Shown here one piece after another: positions 17,903 to 25,993 of a stretch of DNA of 64,000 nt (positions are counted from its first letter, which is position 1; the number at the start of each line of letters is the position of its first letter). Source of the DNA: an uncultured Bacteroidales bacterium. Its GTDB lineage: Bacteria; Bacteroidota; Bacteroidia; Bacteroidales; UBA932. A model generated the notes under the pieces. It had not been told where the DNA came from, made no database searches, and saw only the letters and a program-made list of their open reading frames with translations. The position numbers and the translations under genes are program-made. The DNA is taken from the NCBI GenBank assembly GCA_944326235.1, contig CALVDH010000001.1:95574-159573 (forward strand), given 5' to 3'.

Positions 17903-17955
17903 TAAACGCTTCAGAGCGGGCAAACTGCTGCGTTGTCTGCGGTATCAAAAGGTAG

Positions 17956-18207
17956 TACCGCAACGGCAGCGAATCGCGGGTTTTTCTGCCGTTGTGGAAG
18001 GAGCACGGAAGGTCAATGCGGTCCAGAGAGCCTGTAGAAGGGGAACGGTAAAAAAGTCGGTACCACAATGGCAGCAAATCGCAGGTTTTTCTGCCGTTGT
18101 GGAAGGAGCACGGAAGGTCAATGCGGTCCAGAGAACCTGCAGAAGGGGTGCGGTGAAAAAGTCGGTACCGCAACGGCAGCGAATCGCAGGTTTTTCTGCC
18201 GTTGTGG
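17956..18207. repeat. Tandem array of 105-bp units (2.4 copies), each with a hairpin
   Basis: Units start at 17956, 18061 and 18166 (TACCGCAACGGCAG or variant). Each unit contains a 12-bp stem with a 16-base loop: arms at 17958-17969/17986-17997, 18063-18074/18091-18102 and 18168-18179/18196-18207. Base changes between copies keep pairing through G-U wobbles when read as plus-strand RNA. The 105-bp period is divisible by three, so open frames run through on several strands, but none resembles a known protein. Confidence 0.85.
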
Positions 18208-18292
18208 TGAAGACGGGAAGTGTCAGTGGAGGTAAATGACAGAGCCCTGAGACGATAATGGCGCCGCAGATCGCCCGCTATGGTGCACCGAA

Positions 18293-19603
18293 CTATTTTT
18301 GGCGCATGAAGATGCGGATGGGACAGCCGGTGAAGTCGAAGTGCGAGCGCAGCTTATTCTCCAGATACCTCTTGTAAGGCGCCCCGATGTACTGCGGCAG
18401 ATTGCAGAAGAACGCAAATGAGGGACAGGGCGTAGGCAGCTGTGTGACGTACTTGATCTTGATGAACTTGCCCTTGGTCGAGGGGGGAGGATAGTTCTCG
18501 ATCTCCTCGAGCATGACCTCGTTGAGGGTGGAGGTGGGTATCTTCTGGGAGTAGCTGGACCATACCTTGGCGGCAGCGTCCAGCACGTCGAGGATTCTCT
18601 GCTTTTTGATGACTGAGGTGAAGATGACCGGTATATCGCTGAAGGGGGCGAGCCGCTTACGGATGGCCTCGGCATATTCCTTCATCGTATTGTTGGTCTT
18701 GTTCTCGATGAGGTCCCACTTGTTGACGGCCACTACGCAGCCCTTGCTGTTCTTGAGGATGAGGTTGAAGATGGCCATATCCTGGGCTTCGACTCCGTAC
18801 TGGGCGTCGATCATCAGGATGCAGACGTCCGAGTGCTCGATGGCGCGGATGGCCCTCATCACGGAGTAGAACTCCAGGTCCTCGCTGACCTTGGTCTTCT
18901 TGCGGAGGCCGGCGGTGTCGACGAGGATGAACTCGTGGCCGAACTTGTTGTAGTACGACTCCACTGCATCGCGGGTGGTGCCGGCCACAGGGGTGACGAT
19001 GTTGCGCTCCTCCCCGAGGAAGGCATTGGTGATGGATGACTTGCCGGCGTTGGGCCGGCCTACGATGGCGATGCGGGGAACTCCGGCGTGCGGGTCTTCC
19101 ACGGCCTTGTCGGCCGGGAGCATGGAGACGAGCTTGTCCAGCATGTCCCCGGTGCCGCTGCCGTTGGCCGAGGAGATGTCCCAGGGATCGCCCAGCCCCA
19201 GGGAGTAGAACTGATATGAGTCGAAGCGTTTCTCGGCGTTGTCCACCTTGTTGACCACCAGCAGGACGGGCTTGGCGCTGCGGCGCAGGATGTCGGCTAT
19301 CTCCTCGTCGAAGTCGGTGATGCCGGTGCCCACTTCCACCAGGAAGAGAATTACGTCGGCCTCCTCGATGGCGATCATCACCTGCTTGCGGATCTCCTCC
19401 TCGAAGACGTCCTCCGAGTTGGAGGTATATCCGCCGGTATCCACTACCGAGAAGGTGGTGCCGCACCACTCGCACTGACCGTAATGGCGGTCGCGGGTGA
19501 CCCCGGCCGTCTCGTCGACGATGGCCTGGCGCATGCCTACAAGGCGGTTGAAAAGGGTCGATTTACCTACGTTGGGTCGTCCTACTATGGCTACTAAACT
19601 CAT
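18293..19603 (-). CDS. der: Ribosome biogenesis GTPase Der (EngA)
   Basis: Double-GTPase needed for 50S assembly. The 436-residue protein has two tandem G domains: the first with GRPNVGKST (residues 8-16), VDTGGY and NKVD; the second with GRPNAGKSS near 180, VDTAGLRKK and NKWD. The C-terminal KH-like domain ends with [11 protein letters not shown]. The start is unambiguous ([15 protein letters not shown]). It is the last gene of the engB-prs-nadE-der unit and lies 13 bases after the small membrane protein gene. Confidence 0.97.
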   Translation of the reverse strand: MSLVAIVGRPNVGKSTLFNRLVGMRQAIVDETAGVTRDRHYGQCEWCGTTFSVVDTGGYTSNSEDVFEEEIRKQVMIAIEEADVILFLVEVGTGITDFDEEIADILRRSAKPVLLVVNKVDNAEKRFDSYQFYSLGLGDPWDISSANGSGTGDMLDKLVSMLPADKAVEDPHAGVPRIAIVGRPNAGKSSITNAFLGEERNIVTPVAGTTRDAVESYYNKFGHEFILVDTAGLRKKTKVSEDLEFYSVMRAIRAIEHSDVCILMIDAQYGVEAQDMAIFNLILKNSKGCVVAVNKWDLIENKTNNTMKEYAEAIRKRLAPFSDIPVIFTSVIKKQRILDVLDAAAKVWSSYSQKIPTSTLNEVMLEEIENYPPPSTKGKFIKIKYVTQLPTPCPSFAFFCNLPQYIGAPYKRYLENKLRSHFDFTGCPIRIFMRQK

Positions 19604-19616
19604 ACTCTTTCTTGTT

Positions 19617-19892
19617 CTATTTCTTCTGTTCTGCAGGATGGTGGTCGCAGCTGCCCAGGGCGTTGAGGCCGCAGTCCGAGCAGGATGCCCCGTCGCAGGA
19701 GGCGGCGCCTCCCCGCTTGGGCCCCCATAGCTTCATCTCCTCCTCCTTGGCGCAGATGATGCCCCGCTTGCGGAGCTCCTTGCTGTGCCCTATCTCACTG
19801 TCGGGGAAGGGCTTCTTCCGGAAGATGATGTTGAAGCACATGATTAGGACCGCGAGGCCTACGAAGATGATTGCTGCGATTAGAATTTCCAT
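19617..19892 (-). CDS. Small cysteine-rich membrane protein
   Basis: A 91-residue protein with one N-terminal membrane span (about residues 3-22), a basic segment, and a C-terminal tail with Cys in [19 protein letters not shown] and SCDHH, plus two terminal His residues. The cluster could bind a metal or iron-sulfur centre. The topology resembles small Bacteroidota membrane proteins such as the NqrM type, but the match is not good enough to name it. It lies 15 bases downstream of nadE and 13 bases upstream of der, so it is surely expressed with them. Confidence 0.7.
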   Translation of the reverse strand: MEILIAAIIFVGLAVLIMCFNIIFRKKPFPDSEIGHSKELRKRGIICAKEEEMKLWGPKRGGAASCDGASCSDCGLNALGSCDHHPAEQKK

Positions 19893-19907
19893 TGTACCTA
19901 TTATTAT

Positions 19908-20756
19908 TTATTCCGCCGGCTCGACCCATTTGCTCCTGTCCAGGAGAGGGGCGGTGCTCAGCCGTATCATGGGGGCCAGCTGGTGGACCTTGAAGGCCGC
20001 GGCCTTGCGGAGCCGGAGGATTCTGTCCACGAGCCCCTTGTCCACGCCTTCCTGCAAAATCTGTTCCGCGCTCATACCTCCCTCGTTGAGACGGTAGAGT
20101 ATGGGGTCGAGGATATCGTAGGGCGGGAGCGAGTCGGTGTCTTTCTGGCCCTCCTTGAGCTCGGCGGAGGGAGCCTTGGCGATGGTGGAGGAGGGGATGA
20201 CCTCGCCGTTCCGGTTAATCCATGCGGCCATCTCGTAGACTTCCGTCTTGTAGAGGTCGGCGATGACCATCAGGGCGCCGCAGAGGTCACCGTAGAGAGT
20301 GCCGTAGCCCATCGAGAGCTCGCTCTTGTTGGTGGTGTTCAGGAGCAGGGCTCTGTGCCGGTTGGAGTAAATCATCAGGATGGTGCTGCGGATGCGGGCC
20401 TGGAGGTTCTCCTGGGTGGTGTCCCAGTGGAAGTCTCCCTCGAAAAGGGGCTCGGTCTCTTTCATGAACCGGTCGTAGACGGCGCTGATGGGGACGATGT
20501 GGTATTTTATTCCAAGATTGTCCGCGAGGGTTACTGCGTCATTGACGGAGTGGACTGTGGACCAGGAGGATGGCATGAGGATGCCTGTGACATTGTCCTT
20601 GCCCAGGGCCTCGGCCGCCAGTGCCGCCACTACCGCCGAGTCCAGACCTCCGGACAGACCCAGCACGGCCCGGGACATTCCCGCCTGAGCGAAAAAGTCC
20701 CGGATGGTGCGGATGATGCGGCTGTGTACGTCCCCGATGTTAGAACCCGAATGCAT
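19908..20756 (-). CDS. nadE: NAD(+) synthase (ammonia-dependent)
   Basis: Amidates nicotinate adenine dinucleotide, the last step of NAD synthesis. The 282-residue protein shows the adenylation P-loop LGLSGGLDSAV near residues 33-43 and the MGYGTLYGDLCGAL stretch of NadE. There is no N-terminal nitrilase-type glutaminase domain, so ammonia is the expected nitrogen donor. The ATG at 20756 overlaps the prs stop by 17 bases; an earlier in-frame ATG at 20813 lies deep inside prs and is rejected. Its neighbour prs makes PRPP, which also feeds NAD synthesis. Confidence 0.92.
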   Translation of the reverse strand: MHSGSNIGDVHSRIIRTIRDFFAQAGMSRAVLGLSGGLDSAVVAALAAEALGKDNVTGILMPSSWSTVHSVNDAVTLADNLGIKYHIVPISAVYDRFMKETEPLFEGDFHWDTTQENLQARIRSTILMIYSNRHRALLLNTTNKSELSMGYGTLYGDLCGALMVIADLYKTEVYEMAAWINRNGEVIPSSTIAKAPSAELKEGQKDTDSLPPYDILDPILYRLNEGGMSAEQILQEGVDKGLVDRILRLRKAAAFKVHQLAPMIRLSTAPLLDRSKWVEPAE

Positions 20757-21702
20757 CGCTGATGGATTTGTAGTTGTAAATACGGTCGATAACCTCTGCG
20801 AACATGTCTGCAACGGAGAGGACGGTGAATTTCGAGAGGTCGGTGCCTGCGGGGGCTCTCAGGGGTATGGTGTCGGTTACGACCACTTCCTGGAGGGCGG
20901 ACTTGTTGATGCGCTCGTAGGCCTGGCCGGAGAATACGGGATGGGTGGCCATGGCCCTTACGCTGAGGGCGCCCTTCTCCATGAGCATGTCGGCGGCCTT
21001 GGTGATGGTGCCGGCGGTGTCGATCATGTCGTCGATGATGACGATGTTGCGGCCCTCGACGTCTCCGATGGCGGTCATGGAGCCGACTACGTTGGGACGC
21101 TCACGCGACTTGTGGCAGATGATCATGGGGCAGCCGAGCACGCGGGAGTAGGCGTTGGCTCTCTTGGCGCCTCCCATGTCGGGAGCTGCTATCGAGAGGT
21201 TGTCCAGCTGCATGTCGCGCAGGTAGGGCAGGAAAATGGTGCTGGCGTATATGTGGTCTACCGGGAAGTCGAAGAATCCCTGGATCTGGTCGGCGTGCAG
21301 GTCAGTGGTGATGACCCTGTCGCAGCCGGCGGCTACCAGAAGGTTGGCCACCAGTTTGGCTCCGATGGAGACTCTGGGGCGGTCCTTGCGGTCCTGACGG
21401 GCCCATCCGAAGTAGGGAATGACGGCGATGACCTTGTAGGCCGATGCGCGTCGGGCGGCATCGATCATGAGCAGGAGCTCGAAGAGATTGTCCAGGGGCG
21501 GGAAGGTGGACTGTACGATGAAAGTGGTGGTTCCGCGCACTGACTCGTTGAAGGCGGGCTGGAACTCGCCGTCGCTGAAATCGGTGACAACGGAGGCCCC
21601 GAGGTCGAGACCGAGGGACTTGGCTATCTTCTCGGCCAGATAGTGTGATCCTCTGCATGAGAAGATCTTGATACCGTGGGTGTGGGTAGTGGTGTGATTC
21701 AT
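20740..21702 (-). CDS. prs: Ribose-phosphate pyrophosphokinase
   Basis: Makes PRPP from ribose 5-phosphate and ATP. The 320-residue protein carries FSDGEFQPAFNESVRG near residue 43, the VIPYFGWARQDRKDRPR flexible loop, the catalytic Lys/Arg region and the PRPP-binding signature NIVIIDDMIDTAGTI (about 215-230). Length and motifs are class I. It lies between engB (12-base gap) and nadE (overlap). Confidence 0.97.
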   Translation of the reverse strand: MNHTTTHTHGIKIFSCRGSHYLAEKIAKSLGLDLGASVVTDFSDGEFQPAFNESVRGTTTFIVQSTFPPLDNLFELLLMIDAARRASAYKVIAVIPYFGWARQDRKDRPRVSIGAKLVANLLVAAGCDRVITTDLHADQIQGFFDFPVDHIYASTIFLPYLRDMQLDNLSIAAPDMGGAKRANAYSRVLGCPMIICHKSRERPNVVGSMTAIGDVEGRNIVIIDDMIDTAGTITKAADMLMEKGALSVRAMATHPVFSGQAYERINKSALQEVVVTDTIPLRAPAGTDLSKFTVLSVADMFAEVIDRIYNYKSISDAFGF

Positions 21703-21714
21703 ATGGTCAGTATT

Positions 21715-22332
21715 TTATCGTTTGTCTTCTGCTGTTGTTCTTGCGTTTTTCAGGTCAGCTTCTATCTCATCCAGTATTTCTTCCCTGCCTGTGCGTTTTT
21801 CTGACGATGCGGGTATGATGCTGACACCGGGATGGATGGCTCCGATGGCTCCTGTCATGTATTCCATGCTGCGCTCCAGAGCTGCCTTTGAGAGTTTGTC
21901 GCACTTGGTCAGGATGACGGTGAAGGGGATGCCGGCTCCGGATACGGCGGTGATGAAGTTCCGGTCTATCTCCTGCAGCTCGTGCCTGGAATCCAGTAGG
22001 ATGAACAGCCGCGAGAGCTCTTCCGACCGGCTGACATAGTCCTCGATCATGGCTTTCAGTGTAGCCTGGGCTTTCTTCGATGCCTTGGCGAAACCGTAGC
22101 CTGGAAGGTCTACCAGATACCACTTGTTGTTGATCAGGAAATGGTTGACCAGTATCGTCTTCCCAGGCATGGACGATGTCTTGGCGAGGTCCTTGCGGGC
22201 GCACAGCATGTTGATCAGCGAGGATTTGCCCACGTTGGAGCGTCCTATGAACGCATATTCGGGAGCCTTCAGTTTTGGCTTCCGGGACACGTCCGTGCTG
22301 CTTCCCTGGAATATGGCCGTCTTGATTATCAT
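21715..22332 (-). CDS. engB: Ribosome biogenesis GTP-binding protein YihA/YsxC (EngB)
   Basis: Small GTPase for 50S assembly. The 205-residue protein has G1 FIGRSNVGKSSLIN near residue 28, G3 VDLPGYGFA, G4 TKCDKL and G5 ASSEKRTG, in the order and wording of EngB. The start MIIKTAIFQGS at 22332 is used; 14 further open codons upstream include the promoter. It is the first gene of a five-gene unit that ends in der, so two ribosome-assembly GTPases bracket prs and nadE. Confidence 0.95.
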   Translation of the reverse strand: MIIKTAIFQGSSTDVSRKPKLKAPEYAFIGRSNVGKSSLINMLCARKDLAKTSSMPGKTILVNHFLINNKWYLVDLPGYGFAKASKKAQATLKAMIEDYVSRSEELSRLFILLDSRHELQEIDRNFITAVSGAGIPFTVILTKCDKLSKAALERSMEYMTGAIGAIHPGVSIIPASSEKRTGREEILDEIEADLKNARTTAEDKR

Positions 22333-22348
22333 ACCTTGATTAAAATGG

Positions 22349-22356
22349 CAAAAGTA
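22349..22356 (-). promoter_or_regulatory. -7 promoter box of engB-prs-nadE-der
   Basis: TACTTTTG on the minus strand, 16 bases before the engB ATG. Confidence 0.6.
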
Positions 22357-22427
22357 GCAAATTTTCCATATCATGCCAAGACTTTTTCAAAGTGCTGCCG
22401 GGAAGCGTTTATTTCGAGGATTTGTAC

Positions 22428-22435
22428 TAAATTTG
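22428..22435 (+). promoter_or_regulatory. -7 promoter box of xseA
   Basis: TAAATTTG, 24 bases before ATG 22460 (36 before the alternative ATG 22472). Confidence 0.55.
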
Positions 22436-22459
22436 CTCAGTGTAAAATTGATAATCTAT

Positions 22460-23785
22460 ATGCGGGAATTCATGACATTGACGCAGTTGCTGCGGATGGT
22501 ACGGGGGGCTGTGGCGGAAACTTTCCCGGCTCCGGTCTGGGTGCGGGGAGAGATACATGAAGTCAAGACGTACAATAGCGGACACTGCTACATCGATCTG
22601 GTGGAGAAGGGTTCCGGAAGGGAACTGTTCAGCGCCAAAGTTCAGGCGGTTATCTGGAGGAACCGGCGGGCCCTGGTCGAAGCGGCCTTCTATCAGGGCA
22701 CGGGACGCAGGCTGGAGGTGGGAATGACTGTGCTGGTCAAGGTGAGGGTGCAGTATTCGGAGGTCTACGGTATGAGCCTGAGCATCGAGGACATCGACCC
22801 GGCGTTTACCCTCGGGGAGGTGGAGCTGGTCCGGCAGCGGACTCTCGAGAGGCTGCGTAAGGAGGGAATGCTGGACATGAACGGCACTCTGCCTCTGCCC
22901 CGGCTTCCGAGGCGTTTTGCCCTGATCACTTCTGAGACTGCTGCGGGATACGGGGACTTCATGCACCACCTCTATGACAATGGCTATGGCTTCCGTTTTT
23001 ACACCCGTCTGTATCAGGCTCCTATGCAGGGGTCGACGGCGCCCGGCGGCATTATCGCCGCCCTGGATGCGATAATGGCCGACGTGGATGCAGGTGAGGT
23101 CTATGACGCCGTGCTGCTCCTGCGTGGAGGCGGAGCCGTGGCCGACCTGGTCTGCTTCGACGACTACGACTTAGCCGTGAATATCGCCCAGTTCCCGCTG
23201 CCCGTGATGGTGGCCGTGGGGCACGAGCGCGACACCCATATCTGTGACATGGTAGCCGCCATATCTGTCAAGACTCCTACGGCGCTTGCCGACTATATCG
23301 TGAATGCCTTTATCGAGGAGGACGCTTCTCTGACGGCTATAGGAGACCGTCTCCGGTCGTCGGTCACCCTGAGGCTCGACGGCATGCGCCAGCGGCTGGA
23401 GCAGACCGCCCGCCGCCTGGGCTCGGGCGCCGATATGCGCTGCCGTCTGGAGCGCAACCGGATGGACATGCTCCTGATGCGTATGAGAAAGGGCGTCACC
23501 CTTCGCTCCGGCAACGCTCAGAACTCCCTGAACATCCTCTGGATGCGGGTTAAGAGCGGTACTGCCCTGCGTCTGAAAGCCGAGTCCGGCCGTCTGGATA
23601 TGCTCGAGCTCCGTGTCCGCAAGGGAGACCCGGTCGCCATGCTACGTCCCGGCAGCGCTTACGTCCTCCGCGACAACCGTCCGGTGGAATCCGCTGCGGA
23701 TCTCGGCCCCGGCGACCGCCTGGACCTGCTCCTCAGCGACGGTACCGCCCGCTGTCTTGTCGAGGACATCCGTCAGCAGAAATAA
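22460..23785 (+). CDS. xseA: Exodeoxyribonuclease VII large subunit
   Basis: Catalytic subunit of ExoVII, which degrades single-stranded DNA. The 441-residue protein has an N-terminal OB fold (VWVRGEIHEVKTYNSGHCYIDL), the conserved core FALITSETAAGYGDF, LLRGGGAVADLVCFDDYDLA, GHERDTHICDMVA and KTPTALADY, followed by a long helical segment and the short C-terminal strand region. MREFMTLTQ at 22460 or the internal ATG at 22472 are both possible starts; open codons further upstream precede the promoter. Its partner xseB lies 2.5 kb away rather than adjacent, because of an insertion. The last codons (AGCAGAAATAA) belong to the direct repeat flanking that insertion. Confidence 0.95.
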   Translation: MREFMTLTQLLRMVRGAVAETFPAPVWVRGEIHEVKTYNSGHCYIDLVEKGSGRELFSAKVQAVIWRNRRALVEAAFYQGTGRRLEVGMTVLVKVRVQYSEVYGMSLSIEDIDPAFTLGEVELVRQRTLERLRKEGMLDMNGTLPLPRLPRRFALITSETAAGYGDFMHHLYDNGYGFRFYTRLYQAPMQGSTAPGGIIAALDAIMADVDAGEVYDAVLLLRGGGAVADLVCFDDYDLAVNIAQFPLPVMVAVGHERDTHICDMVAAISVKTPTALADYIVNAFIEEDASLTAIGDRLRSSVTLRLDGMRQRLEQTARRLGSGADMRCRLERNRMDMLLMRMRKGVTLRSGNAQNSLNILWMRVKSGTALRLKAESGRLDMLELRVRKGDPVAMLRPGSAYVLRDNRPVESAADLGPGDRLDLLLSDGTARCLVEDIRQQK

Positions 23786-23865
23786 GCAGTGGTTGGCTAC
23801 AGGCTTTTAGCCAATGAACATCCCGCAGGTGTCTGCTGTGACTCCTTCCGAAGGAGTGGTGCATT
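23775..23865 (+). repeat. Left 91-bp direct repeat flanking the xseA/xseB insertion
   Basis: Runs from the last codons of xseA and matches 25994-26084 with three mismatches. It contains the inverted repeat TTGGCTA/TAGCCAA (a stem with an 8-base loop) and one 17-bp palindrome. The similarity resumes further on: TGTTTTTGCAGAGTGCTTGA at about 24044 matches 26091 onward with one mismatch, so the left copy has about 180 extra bases in the middle. Confidence 0.85.
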
Positions 23866-23974
23866 CCCGTCTTTTTGACACTCCTTCCGAAGGAGTAATC
23901 GGGTCTTTTCTGGCAAAATCGGGGATACACGGCCTTTCACGGCACTTCGGAGATTCAACTCCTTCCGAAGGAGT
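23841..23974. repeat. Three 17-bp palindromes (REP-like) phased by 39 bp
   Basis: ACTCCTTCCGAAGGAGT occurs at 23841-23857, 23880-23896 and 23958-23974. Offsets are 39 and 78 bp. The 8-base arms pair perfectly around one central base. A fourth copy at 26060-26076 has the central C replaced by G, which makes it the exact reverse complement of the others. Each encodes Thr-Pro-Ser-Glu-Gly-Val in a frame on either strand. Confidence 0.8.
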
Positions 23975-24489
23975 GATCGGTTCAAGAACATGCAAGGTGA
24001 TGATGCCGGCCGGGCGTAAACAGCTTTAGGGATATTTACTGGTGTTTTTGCAGAGTGCTTGATTTATAATGACTTTTATCGCTGAATATCAGCCATATGA
24101 GAAAATAACGGTACAACTATCAGTTAAGGAAAAGTGGGAGTGAAAAAATTGCTTTGAGGGAATGAAAGATTTAGAAAAGACTTGAGTTTGAGCTGTAATA
24201 TTTAACTAAATATTAACAGTTGGTAAGTGTTTTTTGCAGGTGGTGGACGCCTTGAAGTAAAATGTCGGCTAATACGAATTTAGGTGACTAACAATCCACC
24301 AAGTGAATAGAGAACGAGGAACCTACAAGCACAATAGCTTCAAATATCATTCGTGGAGAGTGTGTATTCACCTGATTATTACTACTTTTTGCAGAGAGAA
24401 ACAAAAAACACCTAAAATAAATCGCGTTTATGAAACTTTCGGGGCTAAATCTGCATCTAACGAGGCAAAACAAACAAAACAAACGAAGT
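23866..24489. other. AT-rich non-coding stretch of the insertion
   Basis: After the palindromes this roughly 600-bp segment shows no convincing gene. Short open frames are compositionally poor and lack start-site signals. It presumably holds the promoter of the ECF sigma gene, but no clear TAnnTTTG was found (TACTTTTTG at about 24390 has one extra T). The base composition is clearly lower in GC than the flanking core genes. Confidence 0.5.
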
Positions 24490-24536
24490 ATGACAGACCC
24501 ACCAACTAACGAAGTATGACAGACCCACCAACTAAC
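24485..24536 (+). repeat. 26-bp tandem duplication at the sigma-factor start
   Basis: The 26 bases at 24485-24510 are repeated exactly at 24511-24536. Both copies contain ATGACAGACCCACC. The first copy therefore opens a nine-codon frame (MTDPPTNEV) at 24490 whose TGA stop overlaps the ATG of the sigma gene at 24516. Confidence 0.9.
24490..24519 (+). CDS. Nine-codon upstream frame coupled to the sigma gene
   Basis: Created by the 26-bp duplication. Its stop overlaps the sigma start as ATGA, so ribosomes finishing here could restart on the sigma gene. It may be an accident of the duplication or a translational control; no evidence decides. Confidence 0.35.
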   Translation: MTDPPTNEV

Positions 24537-25007
24537 GAAAGGGATTTTGCCTCGCTCATAAAGCAGCACTCCCGAATTATCAACAAGGTCAGCTATTTCT
24601 ATGCTACCGACAAATTGCCGTTTGATGACCTTCGGCAAGAAATCTATGTCAACATCTGGCTGGGATTAAAACAGTTCCGAGGTGACAGCAAAATATCTAC
24701 ATGGATTTATCGGGTAGCAGTAAATTCGGCACTCATGGCCTTGCGTTCGTCAAAATCAAACATAGAAACCGTATCGGTTGATTTTGGTCTGCTCGACCTC
24801 TCTTCCGAGATTGACGATGCGCAAAAGGAGAATCTTCAAGTTCTGCACTCACTAATTAATAGACTTGAAGATATGGAGAAAGCTATCATACTCCTTTGGC
24901 TTGATGAGTATTCGTATGATGAAATAGCTGATACACTTGGCCTTAAACGCAATACTGTTGCAGTTAAAATCCACCGTATTAAAGACAAACTCTCAAAACA
25001 TATGTAA
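24516..25007 (+). CDS. ECF-type RNA polymerase sigma factor
   Basis: A 163-residue sigma-70 family protein. Region 2 is visible as DDLRQEIYVNIWLGLKQFRGDSKISTWIYRVA (about residues 38-70) and region 4 as a helix-turn-helix YSYDEIADTLGLKRNTVAVKIHRIKDKL (130-157). No additional domains are present. It is followed after one base by a small membrane protein gene, the usual place for a cognate anti-sigma factor. It sits in AT-rich DNA inserted between xseA and xseB, unlike its neighbours in base composition, so acquisition by transfer is likely. Confidence 0.9.
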   Translation: MTDPPTNERDFASLIKQHSRIINKVSYFYATDKLPFDDLRQEIYVNIWLGLKQFRGDSKISTWIYRVAVNSALMALRSSKSNIETVSVDFGLLDLSSEIDDAQKENLQVLHSLINRLEDMEKAIILLWLDEYSYDEIADTLGLKRNTVAVKIHRIKDKLSKHM

Positions 25008-25008
25008 T

Positions 25009-25560
25009 ATGCAACTCAACGAACTTAAAAAAAGCATGTCAACGCTTGAGCAGGTGCTCGCCAAGACAAACACCGATATAAAGATAAATGTGTCAGCCTC
25101 CAAAACAGCGCAGACCAAGATACTAAAAGAATTCCGCAAGGCATATACATCTTTGCTCTTAGTAGCTATTATATTTGTGGCTGCGGCAATCTACAACATC
25201 AATCCAATCTCGTTTCCTCTCTATCTGAAAATATACCTGTCTTCGTTCCTCGCTATCGGTGCAATATGGTACATTTATCTGTACCGCAAATTAAAGAGCA
25301 TCAACATAGCCGTCCTCTCTCCCAAACAACTTTTTTCAAAAACTGCAACTATCAAGTTGCTGACTTTATCGGGTGAAATATTCATCGGCATGTGTCTTGT
25401 TTTCTTTTTCGCCCTTCTTTTGCCGAGCGTATGGACTTTTCACCGTATTGGCTTCTGGATAATGACAATTGGACTGATTTTAGGCATTGTTTACAGCATA
25501 TTCCATTATTGGCCGAAATACGTAAAACTGTTCCGTGACCTCAATTCCATAAAGGAATAA
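25009..25560 (+). CDS. Four-span membrane protein, putative anti-sigma factor
   Basis: A 183-residue protein with a cytoplasmic N-terminus of about 45 residues, then four predicted membrane spans (about 47-64, 70-90, 117-140, 145-166). No zinc-binding H-x3-C-x2-C anti-sigma motif is visible, so it is not a classic ZAS protein. The role is inferred only from its position one base after an ECF sigma gene and before a terminator. An alternative is a sensor or an unrelated membrane protein of the same unit. Confidence 0.6.
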   Translation: MQLNELKKSMSTLEQVLAKTNTDIKINVSASKTAQTKILKEFRKAYTSLLLVAIIFVAAAIYNINPISFPLYLKIYLSSFLAIGAIWYIYLYRKLKSINIAVLSPKQLFSKTATIKLLTLSGEIFIGMCLVFFFALLLPSVWTFHRIGFWIMTIGLILGIVYSIFHYWPKYVKLFRDLNSIKE

Positions 25561-25582
25561 ATCCAGTCTATTCATACTCTTC

Positions 25583-25615
25583 AAGAAAGCCGCTCACAAT
25601 CCGAGCGGCTTTCTT
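25583..25615 (+). terminator. Rho-independent terminator, likely bidirectional
   Basis: AAGAAAGCCGCTC pairs perfectly with GAGCGGCTTTCTT across a seven-base loop. It follows the sigma/membrane gene pair; the A tract on one side and T tract on the other allow use from both strands. Confidence 0.85.
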
Positions 25616-25643
25616 ATATCGTAAACCACCTATTGCAGTCCCT

Positions 25644-25991
25644 TTAAAGGAAAGTTGAAAATGTGAAGGACTTGTCCATGAACGTATCACGCACGGACTG
25701 CTTGTAGTTAGCTGCCGGAATGAGCCGCCGTTTCGCCAGGCTGCCCTTTGCTTTCTTATTTCCCTCCTGTCGTGTGAGGGCTGTTTCTTCTGTCGTTTGC
25801 ATATCTTCTTTCATCTTCCCTTTTGTCTTTTTCCCCTGCTTGGCGAATACTGAAACGCTCCGCTTGCAGTAGGTTGTTTCCTTAATCATCAGGAAGAAAT
25901 TCTCCTTGGTGATTAGCGTAATGTGGTATGTTATCCTGCAAGCCCGGAGCGTGCCGCTGTATATCAGGTTGTACACGGTACGGCTGCTCAC
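25644..25991 (-). pseudogene. 5'-truncated HTH/excisionase-like gene
   Basis: Reads as 115 residues beginning SSRTVYNLIYSGTLRACRI, which resembles the recognition-helix half of the MerR/excisionase-type HTH proteins found next to Bacteroidota integrases. The first helix (usually LTVEQAAELLGV) is missing: the frame meets a TAA immediately upstream, exactly where the right direct repeat begins (25994). A GTG at 25991 could still start a fragment. The C-terminal half is Lys-rich and unrecognised. I infer that recombination between the repeats or decay of an integrative element cut the gene. Confidence 0.6.
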
Positions 25992-25993
25992 TT

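Noticed and set aside
17793..18239. A repeat-containing protein over the 105-bp array
   Set aside because: The frame is open because the period is a multiple of three. It starts inside the DUF4783 gene in another frame, and changes between units keep RNA pairing instead of amino acids.
23841..23974. Regular palindromes as a CRISPR array
   Set aside because: Repeats are only 17 bp, spacers are 22 and 61 bp and differ in length, and there are no cas genes.
23814..24029. A 71-codon protein carrying three Thr-Pro-Ser-Glu-Gly-Val repeats
   Set aside because: Both strands are equally open because the repeat is palindromic; there is no ribosome-binding or promoter signal, and the right-hand copy of the region does not keep the frame.
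24303..24509. 68-codon frame before the sigma gene
   Set aside because: Lys/Thr/Gln-rich with no similarity, no start signal, and it runs through the tandem duplication.
24288..24638. 116-codon minus-strand frame over the sigma gene start
   Set aside because: It overlaps the well-supported sigma gene and resembles nothing.
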